DNA of 41,933 nt from Pseudomonadota bacterium (GTDB lineage Bacteria > Pseudomonadota > Gammaproteobacteria > Pseudomonadales > Pseudomonadaceae): contig JAEYXX010000037.1 in assembly GCA_023431055.1 (NCBI GenBank), positions 1-41,933 of the forward strand, given 5' to 3'. The position numbers and the translations under genes are program-made. Of the stretch, positions 7,579-17,945 are shown in pieces. The notes beneath the pieces were generated by a model. The model saw only the letters and a list, made by a program, of their open reading frames with translations. It had not been told where the DNA came from and did no database searches. Position 1 is the stretch's first letter. Each line of letters opens with the position of its first letter.

Positions 7579-7586
7579 TCATAGTT

Positions 7587-8369
7587 TCAAGCCACACCAG
7601 CCAACGGGAACAAACGCTTGAAGTTGCTTGAGGTCTGCTCGGCCAGGGTCTCGAAGCTGACGCCACGCAGCACCGCCAGGTACTCGGCCACCTCACGCAC
7701 GTACTGCGGCAGGTTGGGCTTGCCTCGGTGCGGCACGGGCGCCAGGTAGGGCGAGTCGGTCTCCACCAGCAGACGGTCAGCCGGCACCTGGCGCGCCACA
7801 TCACGCAGCGCTTCGGCATTGCGGAAGGTGACGATACCGGAGAGGGAAATATAGAAACCGATGTCCAGCGCGGCCTTGGCCATCTCCCAGTCTTCGGTGA
7901 AGCAGTGCAGCACCCCGGCCTGCGGCAGTGCCGCTTCGCGCAGCAACGCCAGGGTATCGGCGCGAGCCTCGCGAGTGTGCACGATTACCGGCTTGCCGGT
8001 GATGCGCGCTGCCTCCAGGTGCAGGCGGAAGGAGGCCTGCTGCAGCGCAGCGGATTCCGGCTCGTAGTGGTAATCCAGGCCGGTTTCGCCGATGGCCACC
8101 ACCTTCGGATGCGCAAGCTCGCCCAGCAGCCAGTCCAGCGCCGGTTCAGCGCCCGGCTCCAGATCCAGTGGATGCACGCCCACCGAGCAATCGACATCCG
8201 CGTAGCGCTCGGCCAGCCCCTTGACCGTGGCCGCGTTGTCGGCGCTGACGCCGATACACAGAAAATGCCCGACACCAGCGGCACGCGCCGCCTCAAGGGC
8301 GGCATCCAGCGAACCGCCATGGGCAGCGAGGTCGAGACGATCAAGGTGGCAATGGGAGTCGATCAGCAT
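7587..8369 (-). CDS. tatD: TatD/YcfH family metal-dependent hydrolase
   Basis: A 260-residue amidohydrolase-fold protein. Metal ligands are visible in DSHCHLDRL (HxH near the N-terminus), GETGLDYHY (Glu), VIVHTRE (His), LHCFTED (His) and VETDSPYLAP (Asp). Family members are Mg-dependent DNases or D-aminoacyl-tRNA-deacylase-like enzymes; the YcfH type sits beside holB in many gammaproteobacteria, as here after holB and pilZ. The cellular substrate is uncertain. It is the last gene of the leftward fab-holB-pilZ cluster. The ATG at 8369 gives the usual length. Confidence 0.93.
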   Translation of the reverse strand: MLIDSHCHLDRLDLAAHGGSLDAALEAARAAGVGHFLCIGVSADNAATVKGLAERYADVDCSVGVHPLDLEPGAEPALDWLLGELAHPKVVAIGETGLDYHYEPESAALQQASFRLHLEAARITGKPVIVHTREARADTLALLREAALPQAGVLHCFTEDWEMAKAALDIGFYISLSGIVTFRNAEALRDVARQVPADRLLVETDSPYLAPVPHRGKPNLPQYVREVAEYLAVLRGVSFETLAEQTSSNFKRLFPLAGVA

Positions 8370-8376
8370 AGGAACA

Positions 8377-8404
8377 GCTTCAGGCTTCAGGCTTCAGGCT
8401 TCAG
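8377..8404. repeat. Four tandem GCTTCAG heptamers
   Basis: GCTTCAG occurs four times in perfect head-to-tail order (8377-8404), just upstream of the tatD start and downstream of the pilZ stop. Near 8450-8460 the inverted form CCTGAAGCC occurs, so the array can fold with it. Tracts of this kind may vary in copy number by slippage. There is no coding in this 91-bp gap. Confidence 0.85.
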
Positions 8405-8460
8405 GATCAGAATACAGCCACAGCTTTTCGCTTTTACCTGTAGCCTGCGGCCTGAAGCCA

Positions 8461-8817
8461 TTACATGGTGTGCGTGGGGCGGTCGGACTTGAGCGCGCCA
8501 GCGAGGTAGGTTTCGATCTTGTTGCGGGCGGTATTGTCGCCATCATTGAACTGCACGCCGACACCGGCAGCACGGTTGCCTTGGGCACCTTTGGGGGTGA
8601 TCCACACCACCTTGCCGGCCACCGGGATCTTCTCCGGCTCGTCCATCAGGTTGAGCAGCATGAACACTTCATCACCGAGCTTGTAGCTCTTGTTGGTGGG
8701 AATGAAGAGCCCGCCGTTCTTGATAAAGGGCATGTAGGCCGCGTACAGCACGGACTTGTCCTTTATGGTCAGGGACAGAATTCCGTTACGGGGACCCAGA
8801 TTGGGTGGCAGGCTCAT
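8461..8817 (-). CDS. pilZ: PilZ type IV pilus assembly protein
   Basis: A 118-residue cytoplasmic protein matching the founding PilZ protein (PA2960 of P. aeruginosa), needed to assemble type IV pili with PilB and FimX-like partners. The start MSLPPNLGPRNGILSL and the segment YMPFIKNGGLFIPTNKSYKLGDEVF are characteristic. It lacks the RxxxR and (D/N)xSxxG motifs of c-di-GMP-binding PilZ domains, as known for this subgroup, so it probably does not bind the nucleotide itself. It lies between holB and tatD as in other Pseudomonas. A 126-bp gap upstream of it may hold a separate promoter. Confidence 0.93.
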   Translation of the reverse strand: MSLPPNLGPRNGILSLTIKDKSVLYAAYMPFIKNGGLFIPTNKSYKLGDEVFMLLNLMDEPEKIPVAGKVVWITPKGAQGNRAAGVGVQFNDGDNTARNKIETYLAGALKSDRPTHTM

Positions 8818-8943
8818 CAGCGCATTCCTAGCGTTTATTGCTTAATGGCTGATTCTAGGGCTTGTTCATGCTCATGCGCAAACAACCGGGCGGCAGGCAG
8901 CCAGCAGAATGTGACGCCCTGCCGAATCCGACTCTCGCACTAG

Positions 8944-10570
<1,627 letters not shown>

Positions 10571-11626
10571 TTATTCAGTTTCGGCCGCCGCGCGCGGCGC
10601 GGGGCTGGAGCGGTAGTCGGCGCGACGTTTGAGCTGGTATTCGCGCACGGCGCGATTGTGCTCGGCAAGAGTGTTGGAGAACACATGGCTGCCGTCGCCT
10701 CGCGCGACGAAATACAAGGTGGTGCCATCAAGCGGGTTGAGCGCGGCGTGAATAGCCTCACGCCCGACCATGGCGATCGGCGTCGGCGGCATGCCGTCGA
10801 TGGTGTAGGTGTTGTAGGGCGTCGGCGTGCGCAGGTCGGCACGGGTGATACGACCGTTGTAGCGCTCGCCCATGCCGTAGATCACGGTAGGGTCGGTCTG
10901 CAGACGCATGCCCATGCGCAGACGGCGGACGAACACGCCAGCAATCTCGCCGCGCTCCTCGGGCACGCCGGTTTCCTTCTCGATCATCGAGGCCATGATC
11001 AGCGCCTCGTACGGCTCGCGATAGGGCAAACCCTCGGCGCGCTTCTGCCACTCTTCGGCGAGCACGGATTCAAGGCGAGCATTGGCCTGCTTGAGCAGGT
11101 CCTCGTCGCTCATGCCGTGCACATAGCGGTAGGTGTCGGGAAAGAAGCGCCCTTCCGGATTCTGTCCGGCCAGGCCCAGACGTTCCATCAACTGGGCATC
11201 GGTGAGATCGGCCAAACGCTGCTCCAGGCGCTCCTGACGCCCCAGGGCCGCACGCACCTGGCGGAAGTTCCAGCCCTCGACCAGCGTCAGGCTGTACTGC
11301 ACCACTTCGCCGCGCTGCCACAGGCCGAGCATGTCCCGCGCGCTGTGCTCGGGCAGCAGGCGATATTCGCCGCTGTGCATGGCCGGAGCACGCAGATTGA
11401 AACGCCAGTAAAGGCGCAGCCAGAAGGCGTTGTCGATCACGCCATCGGCTTCCAGACGATTGAGCAGGCCGCTCGGGGTGGCGCCGGACGGCACCTCCAG
11501 GAGCATTTCTTCAGTCAGATGCAGAGGCTGTTCCAGCGCTCTGTGCTGCTGCCAGGCGGCCCCTACCACCAATAGCGCAGCCAGCAGCACGCCGCACTCA
11601 AGCAGCACCAAGATCTTGCGTAGCAC
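10571..11626 (-). CDS. mltG: Endolytic murein transglycosylase MltG
   Basis: A 351-residue inner-membrane protein (YceG) that cuts nascent glycan strands inside the chain, ending their elongation. One N-terminal membrane helix (about residues 5-25), a LysM-like region, then the catalytic domain with the glutamate in IMASMIEKETGVPEERG and the conserved TPYNTYTIDGMPPTPI. The start is a GTG at 11626, three bases after the pabC stop, with only a weak ribosome site, which suggests coupling to pabC. The C-terminal tail is Arg/Ala rich and not conserved. Confidence 0.94.
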   Translation of the reverse strand: MLRKILVLLECGVLLAALLVVGAAWQQHRALEQPLHLTEEMLLEVPSGATPSGLLNRLEADGVIDNAFWLRLYWRFNLRAPAMHSGEYRLLPEHSARDMLGLWQRGEVVQYSLTLVEGWNFRQVRAALGRQERLEQRLADLTDAQLMERLGLAGQNPEGRFFPDTYRYVHGMSDEDLLKQANARLESVLAEEWQKRAEGLPYREPYEALIMASMIEKETGVPEERGEIAGVFVRRLRMGMRLQTDPTVIYGMGERYNGRITRADLRTPTPYNTYTIDGMPPTPIAMVGREAIHAALNPLDGTTLYFVARGDGSHVFSNTLAEHNRAVREYQLKRRADYRSSPAPRAAAETE

Positions 11627-11629
11627 CAG

Positions 11630-12445
11630 TTATTTACTCAGTAGGTCGCAGACGATGGCCTGCAGTTTACGGGTGAGCGGCCCAACCGACCAGTGTCGCT
11701 CTTGCAGCGCCCGTACAGGCCAGATGCCGTAAAGGCTGTTGCAGAGAAAGACTTCATGGGCACTCAGCAGTTCTTCCAATGAAATATCGCGTAACTCGAT
11801 GGCGAGCCCGAGCAGCTGCGCCTGCTGCAAAATCTCCGCACGCATCACCCCCGCCACGCCACAGCGCGACAGATCGGCCGTCACCAGCCCACCGTCGACG
11901 ACCAGAAACAGGTTGCTGTAAACGCCTTCGATGACCCGGCCGCCGCTGTCACGCATCAGACCCTCGGCGCACTCGGCGTCCTGCCACTCGGCACGGGCCA
12001 GTACCTGCTCCAAGCGATTGAGATGCTTGAGCCCGGCCAGCAAGGGCTGCTCGGCCAGACGCGTCATGCAGGGGAACAGGCGCACGCCCTGCTCGGCGTG
12101 CACAGCCGGATACTGCGGCAGCGGCGCCGCCTGCAGAATGCGCAGCGGCTGACAGGGCTGCGGCGGTGCGTAGCCGCGCTGCCCTTCACCACGGGTAACG
12201 ACCAGCTTGGCTACGCCCTCGCCCACCTGCCCGGCGAAGGCCTGCAACTCGCCTTCAATCAGCAGCAGGTCGAGAGGAATGGACAGACGCCGACAGCCTT
12301 CGGCCAGGCGCGCCATGTGCCGCGCCAGCAACGGGATGCGCCCGCCACGCACGGCGATGGTCTCGAACAGACCATCGCCGTAAGCCAGGCCACGGTCGCG
12401 AACCGACAACTGCTCGCCGGGCGCGCCGTTGACCCAGCTCAACAT
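11630..12445 (-). CDS. pabC: 4-amino-4-deoxychorismate lyase
   Basis: A 271-residue fold-type-IV PLP enzyme releasing p-aminobenzoate and pyruvate in folate synthesis. DRGLAYGDGLFETIAVRGG is the family N-terminal signature; the PLP lysine lies in LLAGLKHLNRLEQVLAR, and VYSNLFLVVDG is the cofactor-phosphate region. Its start codon shares one base with the fabF stop (TGATG), and mltG starts three bases after its end, the fabF-pabC-mltG arrangement of E. coli and Pseudomonas. Branched-chain aminotransferase is the related alternative, but length and position favour PabC. Confidence 0.94.
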   Translation of the reverse strand: MLSWVNGAPGEQLSVRDRGLAYGDGLFETIAVRGGRIPLLARHMARLAEGCRRLSIPLDLLLIEGELQAFAGQVGEGVAKLVVTRGEGQRGYAPPQPCQPLRILQAAPLPQYPAVHAEQGVRLFPCMTRLAEQPLLAGLKHLNRLEQVLARAEWQDAECAEGLMRDSGGRVIEGVYSNLFLVVDGGLVTADLSRCGVAGVMRAEILQQAQLLGLAIELRDISLEELLSAHEVFLCNSLYGIWPVRALQERHWSVGPLTRKLQAIVCDLLSK

Positions 12446-13689
12446 CAGCCGTGGTACCGACGGAACAGCAGCGAGCCGTTGGTGCCGCCGAAGCCGAAGG
12501 AGTTCGACAGGGCGACCTCGATCGGCCTGGCCTTGGCCTGGTGCGCGACGAAGTCCAGATCGCAGCCTTCGTCCGGCTCGTCCAGGTTGATGGTCGGCGG
12601 CGCGACCTGGTCGCGGATTGCCAGCACGCTGAAGATCGCCTCCACCGCACCGGCAGCACCGAGCAGGTGACCGGTCATGGACTTGGTCGAGCTGACCGAC
12701 AGCTCGTAGGCGTGCTCACCGAACACACTTTTAACTGCTGCGACTTCGGCCTTGTCGCCCGCAGGCGTCGAAGTGCCGTGAGCGTTGATGTATTGCACCT
12801 GGTCGGCATTGATGCCGGCATCGCGCAGGGCTGCCGCCATGCAGCGCGCCGCACCGGCGCCATCCTCGGGCGGCGAGGTCATGTGGAAGGCGTCGCCGCT
12901 CATGCCGAAGCCGATCAGCTCGGCGTAGATGGTGGCACCACGCGCCTTGGCGTGCTCCAGCTCTTCCAGCACCAGAGCGCCGGAACCATCGGACAGGACG
13001 AAGCCGTCACGGCCCTTGTCCCAAGGACGGCTGGCCTTGGTCGGCTCGTCGTTGCGGGTCGAAAGCGCACGCGCCGCACCGAAACCGCCCATGCCCAGAC
13101 CGCAGGCTGCCATTTCGGCGCCGCCGGCTACCATCACGTCAGCCTCGCCATAGGCGATGTTGCGCGCGGCCATGCCGATGCAGTGGGTACCCGTGGTGCA
13201 CGCCGTGGCGATGGCGTAGTTCGGTCCCTGCAGACCCAGGTGGATCGACAGGAAGCCGGAAATCATGTTGATGATCGAGCCCGGCACGAAGAACGGCGAA
13301 ATGCGCCGCGGCCCTTGATCGAACAGCGATTTGCAGTTGTTCTCGATATTGGTCAGGCCGCCGATACCGGAGCCCATGGCCACACCGATACGCTCGCGAT
13401 TGGCGTCGGTGATTTCCAGCCCGGAATCACGCACGGCCTGGAAGCAGGCAGCGAGACCGTACTGGATGAACAGGTCGAGCTTGCGCGCCTCCTTGGCGGA
13501 GAGGTACTCCTCGACGTTGAAGCCCTTGAGCGACCCGCCAAAACGGGTGGAGTAGGCCGACAGGTCCATATGCTCGATCAGACCGATGCCACTGCGCCCG
13601 GCCAAAATGCCCTGCCAGCTGCTCGGCACATCGTTACCCAGCGGCGACAGCATGCCCATACCGGTAACCACGACGCGTCTACGCGACAC
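12445..13689 (-). CDS. fabF: 3-oxoacyl-ACP synthase II (KAS II)
   Basis: A 414-residue condensing enzyme that elongates acyl-ACP with malonyl-ACP. The catalytic triad is visible: Cys164 in [10 protein letters not shown], His in [11 protein letters not shown] and His in [12 protein letters not shown]. The GTG at 13689 follows a good GAGGAG site. A hairpin terminator separates it from acpP, so it probably depends on read-through or an unseen promoter. It overlaps pabC by one base. The nearby MFGG-like C-terminal segment NSFGFGGTN is complete. Confidence 0.96.
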   Translation of the reverse strand: MSRRRVVVTGMGMLSPLGNDVPSSWQGILAGRSGIGLIEHMDLSAYSTRFGGSLKGFNVEEYLSAKEARKLDLFIQYGLAACFQAVRDSGLEITDANRERIGVAMGSGIGGLTNIENNCKSLFDQGPRRISPFFVPGSIINMISGFLSIHLGLQGPNYAIATACTTGTHCIGMAARNIAYGEADVMVAGGAEMAACGLGMGGFGAARALSTRNDEPTKASRPWDKGRDGFVLSDGSGALVLEELEHAKARGATIYAELIGFGMSGDAFHMTSPPEDGAGAARCMAAALRDAGINADQVQYINAHGTSTPAGDKAEVAAVKSVFGEHAYELSVSSTKSMTGHLLGAAGAVEAIFSVLAIRDQVAPPTINLDEPDEGCDLDFVAHQAKARPIEVALSNSFGFGGTNGSLLFRRYHG

Positions 13690-13740
13690 AGCAATCTCCT
13701 CTTGTTCTACTCAGGCGCTACATGCGCCTTGCACGTAAAG

Positions 13741-13776
13741 AAAAGCCGCACGCCTGATGAGGGCAGTGCGGCTTTT
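13741..13776 (-). terminator. Hairpin after acpP
   Basis: AAAAGCCGCAC (13741-13751) pairs perfectly over 11 bp with GTGCGGCTTTT (13766-13776) around a 14-nt loop. Read leftward, acpP comes just before it and the exit is TTTTCTTT. It probably ends most acpP transcripts and lets a fraction continue into fabF. Confidence 0.75.
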
Positions 13777-13800
13777 CTCGGTCAGAAAGCTGACTGTGAC

Positions 13801-14037
13801 TTATTGCGCGTGGGCAGTCACGTAGTCGATGGCTTCCTGAACGGTGGTGATCTTCTCAGCTTGCTCGTCCGGGATCTCGGTCTCGAATTCTTCCTCGAGA
13901 GCCATCACCAGCTCAACGGTGTCAAGAGAGTCGGCACCCAGGTCTTCAACGAAGGAAGCGCTGTTGGTGACTTCCTCTTCCTTGACGCCAAGTTGCTCAG
14001 CAACGATTTTCTTGACGCGTTCTTCGATGGTGCTCAT
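13801..14037 (-). CDS. acpP: Acyl carrier protein
   Basis: A 78-residue, highly acidic four-helix protein that carries acyl chains on phosphopantetheine attached to Ser37 in [19 protein letters not shown]. It is nearly identical over this core to other gammaproteobacterial AcpP. It starts at the ATG at 14037 and lies between fabG and fabF. A dedicated promoter (14089-14116) upstream and a terminator-like hairpin downstream give it a separable transcript, consistent with the large amounts of ACP that cells need. Confidence 0.98.
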   Translation of the reverse strand: MSTIEERVKKIVAEQLGVKEEEVTNSASFVEDLGADSLDTVELVMALEEEFETEIPDEQAEKITTVQEAIDYVTAHAQ

Positions 14038-14088
14038 ACCTTGTTTTCACTCCTATTGGACAAATCCAGGCAGCTGGTAGCGGCCAAG

Positions 14089-14116
14089 TGTATAGAAAGG
14101 GTTTTTAGCATTTCAA
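14089..14116 (-). promoter_or_regulatory. Predicted sigma70 promoter of acpP
   Basis: On the leftward strand TTGAAA (14116-14111) and TATACA (14094-14089) are 16 bp apart, with start expected near 14082 and a leader of about 45 nt before acpP. It lies in the 228-bp gap between fabG and acpP, which has no gene. The motif match is seen; activity is inferred. Confidence 0.6.
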
Positions 14117-14238
14117 GCTGAATGCCGGGGAGCCCCCAGGAACACTTCAACGATCTGTCTATAAACCTGTTGCAGCTTTATAACGGATTTTAGACAGCCA
14201 CTATGACAGTTTTCTGATGGCTCGCGTCACATTCGAGA

Positions 14239-14258
14239 GCCTCCGGACATGCGGAGGC
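14239..14258 (-). other. Hairpin downstream of fabG
   Basis: GCCTCCG (14239-14245) and CGGAGGC (14252-14258) form a 7-bp stem with a 6-nt loop immediately after the fabG stop. Read leftward there is no T tract after it, so it may protect the mRNA 3' end or weaken read-through rather than act as a full terminator. Confidence 0.4.
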
Positions 14259-14265
14259 GCCCTTT

Positions 14266-15009
14266 TTAGCTCATGTACATACCGCCGTTCACCGGAATAG
14301 TAGCCCCAGTGACGTAGCCTGCGCCATCGGAAGCCAGGAATCCGACGACCTTGGCGATCTCTTCGGCCTGACCCAGACGGCCCAGCGGAATCTGCGTCAG
14401 CAGCGCGTCGCGCTGTGCTTCCGGCAGCTCGCGAGTCATGTCGGTATCGATGAAACCCGGAGCGACCGAGTTGACGGTAATGCCGCGCGAACCGACTTCA
14501 CGCGCCAGCGCGCGGCTGAAACCTTCAAGACCGGCCTTGGCGGCCGCGTAGTTGGCCTGCCCGGCATTGCCCATGGCACCGACCACGGAACCGATGTTGA
14601 TGATCCGGCCGAAGCGCGCCTTGGTCATGCCGCGCAGCACGCCCTTGGACAGGCGATAGAGGCTGTTGAGGTTGGTGTCGATGACGTCGAACCACTCGTC
14701 GTCTTTCATGCGCAGCATCAGGTTGTCGCGGGTGATACCAGCGTTGTTGACCAGAATCGCCGGCGCACCGAACTGCTCGGCGATGGCACCCAGCACGGCC
14801 TCGGCGGACTCGGCACTGGTCACGTTCAGCTCCATACCGGTACCGCTGATGCCGTGCTCTTTCAGCGTGGCAGCGATACGCTCGGCACCGGATGCCGAAG
14901 TCGCAGTGCCGATAACGATGGCGCCCTGACGGCCCAGCTCCAGGGCAATTGCCTGACCGATACCACGGCTGGCGCCAGTGACCAGCGCGACCTTACCTTG
15001 CAGACTCAT
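14266..15009 (-). CDS. fabG: 3-oxoacyl-ACP reductase
   Basis: A 247-residue short-chain dehydrogenase reducing 3-oxoacyl-ACP with NADPH. The cofactor loop is TGASRGIG (residues 11-18), NNAG is at 88-91, and the catalytic Ser141, Tyr154 and Lys158 lie in GSVVGAMGNAGQANYAAAKAG. It ends with the typical GATIPVNGGMYM. It lies 15 bp after fabD and upstream of acpP, the usual order, and its length is exactly that of the family. Confidence 0.97.
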   Translation of the reverse strand: MSLQGKVALVTGASRGIGQAIALELGRQGAIVIGTATSASGAERIAATLKEHGISGTGMELNVTSAESAEAVLGAIAEQFGAPAILVNNAGITRDNLMLRMKDDEWFDVIDTNLNSLYRLSKGVLRGMTKARFGRIINIGSVVGAMGNAGQANYAAAKAGLEGFSRALAREVGSRGITVNSVAPGFIDTDMTRELPEAQRDALLTQIPLGRLGQAEEIAKVVGFLASDGAGYVTGATIPVNGGMYMS

Positions 15010-15024
15010 GTTCGTTCTCCTTTC

Positions 15025-15963
15025 TCAAGCCAACGCAGCACGAGCAGCGGCGAAAGCGTCGGGGGTATCCAGATTGTGGGTGTTGATGCCTTTGACGCAG
15101 CGCTTGTTCAGGCCGCTGAGCACCTTGCCAGGACCGCACTCGACCAGATCGGTTACGCCCTGCTCGGACAGACGCACCATCGACTCTACCCAGCGAACCG
15201 GGCTGTACAGCTGCGCCAGCAGGTCGGCCTTCAGGGTGGCCAGGTCGGATACCACGGCCGCGCTGACGTTCTGCACCAGCGGGATTTGCGGCGCCTGCCA
15301 GCTCAATGCCTCAACCGATTCGGCGAAACGCTCGGCAGCCGGCTTCATCAGCGCGCAGTGCGACGGCACGCTGACCGGCAGCGCCATGGCGCGCTTGGCA
15401 CCACGCGCCTTGCACGCCTCGATGGCGCGCTCGACGGCAGCGGCGCTACCGGCGATCACCACCTGACCGGGGGCATTGAAGTTCACTGCACTGACCACAT
15501 CACCCTGCGCGGCTTCGGCACAGGCAGCCAGCACGTCGGCATCTTCCAGACCGAGGATGGCGGCCATGCCACCCTGCCCGGCCGGAACGGCCTGCTGCAT
15601 CAGTTGACCACGACGCTCCACCAGCTTCACGGCGTCGGCAAAGCCGATGCTGCCAGCAGCGACCAGCGCGGAGTACTCACCCAGGCTGTGGCCGGCGACG
15701 AACGCCGGCTTGGCGCCACCCTCGGCCTGCCACAGACGCCACAGGGCAATGGAGGCGGTAAGAATGGCCGGCTGAGTCTTGTCGGTCTGGTTCAGTTGCT
15801 CTTCCGGGCCTTGCTGGGTCAGAGCCCAGAGGTCATAGCCGAGCGCTTCGGAGGCTTCACCGAAGGTGTCGATCACCAGCTTCTGCTGGGCGCCATGCTC
15901 GGCGAGCATGGTCAGGGCTTGCGAACCCTGACCGGGAAAGACGAATGCGAGGGATGCAGACAT
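15025..15963 (-). CDS. fabD: Malonyl-CoA:ACP transacylase
   Basis: A 312-residue enzyme transferring malonyl from CoA to ACP. FPGQGSQ is at residues 9-15, the nucleophile Ser93 in GHSLGEYSAL and the catalytic His in VPSHCALM; NVSAAVVSD and ECGPGKVLSGL are also present. The open frame extends to 16062, but the ATG at 15963 gives the standard MSASLAFVFPGQG. The 127-bp gap to plsX holds no gene; note that no fabH lies between plsX and fabD, unlike E. coli and as in other Pseudomonas. Confidence 0.97.
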   Translation of the reverse strand: MSASLAFVFPGQGSQALTMLAEHGAQQKLVIDTFGEASEALGYDLWALTQQGPEEQLNQTDKTQPAILTASIALWRLWQAEGGAKPAFVAGHSLGEYSALVAAGSIGFADAVKLVERRGQLMQQAVPAGQGGMAAILGLEDADVLAACAEAAQGDVVSAVNFNAPGQVVIAGSAAAVERAIEACKARGAKRAMALPVSVPSHCALMKPAAERFAESVEALSWQAPQIPLVQNVSAAVVSDLATLKADLLAQLYSPVRWVESMVRLSEQGVTDLVECGPGKVLSGLNKRCVKGINTHNLDTPDAFAAARAALA

Positions 15964-16090
15964 GAATAAGTCCCTTGAGTCGAAAAACCAGCGCCAGGCG
16001 AGCCTGGCGCAGCAAACTGACAGTTGGATGACAGGCGGTGTGCCGCGGTCACATTCCACCACCGGTCACCCCCTGAAAACGCCGACGAGT

Positions 16091-17101
16091 CTACAGCAAC
16101 AAGTCCTCAAGTCGACCATGCAGTCGCTGCGGCAGATTCTCCTGCACCTCGCGCAGTGCGCAGCGTATCGCGCTCTGAAAGCTCTCCTGCCCCGCCGCGC
16201 CGTGACTCTTGACCACGATGCCCTGCAGCCCGAGAAAGCTCGCACCGTTATGCCGGGCCGGCGCCAGGTCGGCCTTGAGACGGCGCAACAAAGGCATCGC
16301 CAACGCACCGATGGCCTGAGCGAACAGGCCATCATTGAACAGCGTCTCGACCCGGCCAGTGATCATCTTCGCCAGGCCTTCGCTGGACTTGAGCAGGATG
16401 TTGCCGACGAAACCATCGCACACCACGACATCGGCTTCGCCACGGTAAACCCCGTCGCCTTCTATATAGCCGATGAAATTCAGCCCGCGCGCCTGCTGGA
16501 GCAGGCTGGCGGCCAGCTTGACCTGCTGATTGCCCTTGATGTCTTCGGTGCCGACATTGAGCAAGGCGACCCGCGGCCGAGACACACCCAGCGTCTCGGC
16601 CGCCACGGCGCCCATGATCGCGAACTGATAGAGGTGCTCGGCACTGCAATCGACGTTGGCGCCCAGATCCAGCAGGTAGCAGTGACCGCGCTCGGTGGGA
16701 ATCGGGCTAACCATGGCCGGCCGATCGATCCCCGGCAGCGTCTTCAGCACATAACGCGACAGCGCCATCAGCGCCCCGGTATTGCCGGCACTGACGCAGG
16801 CATGCGCCTGCCGCTGACGTACCAGCTCCAACGCCACGCGCATCGAGGCATCCGGCTTGCCACGCAGGGCCTGCGCCGGACGTTCATCCATGGCGATGAC
16901 TTCACTGGCGTGATGAACCTGCAGACGCGAGCGATCGACGCCGGACTGGCGAGCGAGCTGTTCTTCGATGAGGGGAGCTTGACCGACAAGGGTCAGGTGT
17001 AGCGAGGGGAATTCGGCCAGCGCAGAAATACAGGCCGGAACAATGCAGTGGGGACCGAAGTCCCCACCCATTGCATCAATCGCGATGATCGAGGCGGACA
17101 A
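16091..17101 (-). CDS. plsX: Phosphate acyltransferase PlsX
   Basis: A 336-residue peripheral membrane enzyme making acyl-phosphate from acyl-ACP for phospholipid synthesis. Signatures: [13 protein letters not shown] at the N-terminus, [32 protein letters not shown] and [16 protein letters not shown]. The best start is a TTG at 17101, three bases after the rpmF stop, because an ATG is not available near the conserved N-terminus. The rpmF-plsX link joins ribosome and lipid production, as in E. coli. Coupled translation from rpmF is likely. Confidence 0.95.
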   Translation of the reverse strand: MSASIIAIDAMGGDFGPHCIVPACISALAEFPSLHLTLVGQAPLIEEQLARQSGVDRSRLQVHHASEVIAMDERPAQALRGKPDASMRVALELVRQRQAHACVSAGNTGALMALSRYVLKTLPGIDRPAMVSPIPTERGHCYLLDLGANVDCSAEHLYQFAIMGAVAAETLGVSRPRVALLNVGTEDIKGNQQVKLAASLLQQARGLNFIGYIEGDGVYRGEADVVVCDGFVGNILLKSSEGLAKMITGRVETLFNDGLFAQAIGALAMPLLRRLKADLAPARHNGASFLGLQGIVVKSHGAAGQESFQSAIRCALREVQENLPQRLHGRLEDLLL

Positions 17102-17104
17102 GGA

Positions 17105-17287
17105 TTACTCGTCAGCGCCCTTGTCGATCACTTTGCGACCGCGGTATACGCCTTCCGGAGAAACGTGGTGGCGCAGGTGAACTTCACCGGTGCTCTTCTC
17201 TACGGACAGGGCGTTACCTTCGAGCGCGTCGTGCGAACGGCGCATATCGCGGGCGGAACGGGATTTTTTGTTCTGCTGAACAGCCAT
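17105..17287 (-). CDS. rpmF: Ribosomal protein L32
   Basis: A 60-residue basic protein of the large ribosomal subunit: [20 protein letters not shown], then [27 protein letters not shown]. No zinc CxxC pairs are present, the usual zinc-free proteobacterial form. It lies 13 bp after yceD and three bases before plsX. Confidence 0.97.
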   Translation of the reverse strand: MAVQQNKKSRSARDMRRSHDALEGNALSVEKSTGEVHLRHHVSPEGVYRGRKVIDKGADE

Positions 17288-17300
17288 AACTCATTAACTC

Positions 17301-17828
17301 CTAAACGTTTGGGTCACGCTTTAACTGCGCCAATACACTGAACGGGTTGGACCGCGATACCTCGTCCTCGCCCGGCGCGGGCTCATCGAGACCGTCCGGC
17401 TGCTGGCAATCACCTGGGGCATGAGCAGGAACGATCGGCAGGGCGAGTAGCAATTCATCCTCGACCAGACCGAGCAGCTCCAGCGGCTCTTCACCCACTT
17501 CCAGCACGTCGTAGCCCTTCGGCAAGGACTGAGTGTTCGCTCCAACCCGAACCACCGCGTATTCACATTCGCTGCGGATGGGTAGCGCGACCAGCTCCAG
17601 ACAACGCTGGCAGACCATTTTGACCTCAACCTCGAGCTCGCTGCGGATCACCACAGTTTTCTGCTCGTCACGCCCGAAGTGAAACTTCGCCTGCACCGCA
17701 CCCGCCGTATCGGCAAGCGGGTCGCAGAGACGCGGCAGGCTGGCCAGTTCGAGCTGCCCTTCGAGGGTAGCTTCGCGGTCGGCGAGCTTGCGCGGATCAA
17801 CGTGAGGTGGAATCGGCCCATTCAACAT
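17301..17828 (-). CDS. yceD: YceD/DUF177 protein, large-subunit assembly
   Basis: A 175-residue DUF177 protein. The family hallmarks are the CxxC in MVCQRCLELV (about residue 90) and the C-terminal NPFSVLAQLK. In bacteria and plastids the family acts in 23S rRNA maturation or L32-linked ribosome assembly, which fits the fixed partner rpmF 13 bp downstream. The ATG at 17828 gives the conserved start MLNGPIPPHVDPRKLADR. No ribosome site precedes it, and a strong predicted promoter ends only a few bases upstream, so translation may begin on a near-leaderless mRNA. Confidence 0.92.
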   Translation of the reverse strand: MLNGPIPPHVDPRKLADREATLEGQLELASLPRLCDPLADTAGAVQAKFHFGRDEQKTVVIRSELEVEVKMVCQRCLELVALPIRSECEYAVVRVGANTQSLPKGYDVLEVGEEPLELLGLVEDELLLALPIVPAHAPGDCQQPDGLDEPAPGEDEVSRSNPFSVLAQLKRDPNV

Positions 17829-17837
17829 AGGCGCAGC

Positions 17838-17866
17838 ATTCTAGGGATGCACCCTGCCCATGTCAA
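17838..17866 (-). promoter_or_regulatory. Near-consensus sigma70 promoter of yceD-rpmF-plsX
   Basis: Read leftward, a perfect TTGACA (17866-17861) is followed after exactly 17 bp by TAGAAT (17843-17838). The expected start is near 17831, only about three bases before the yceD ATG. It lies in the 117-bp gap to the divergent maf gene. The motif is seen; the start point is inferred. Confidence 0.72.
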
Positions 17867-17945
17867 AGGAAATTCAGCCTGTCGCCGAATAGCAACGATC
17901 AGTAGAATCTCCCGCCCGCCTGCAGACATATAAAAGGAAGAGAAC

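Noticed and set aside
12451..14121. A 556-codon frame opposite fabF and acpP.
   Set aside because: Antisense to two certain genes, without ribosome site or domain; typical of GC-rich DNA.
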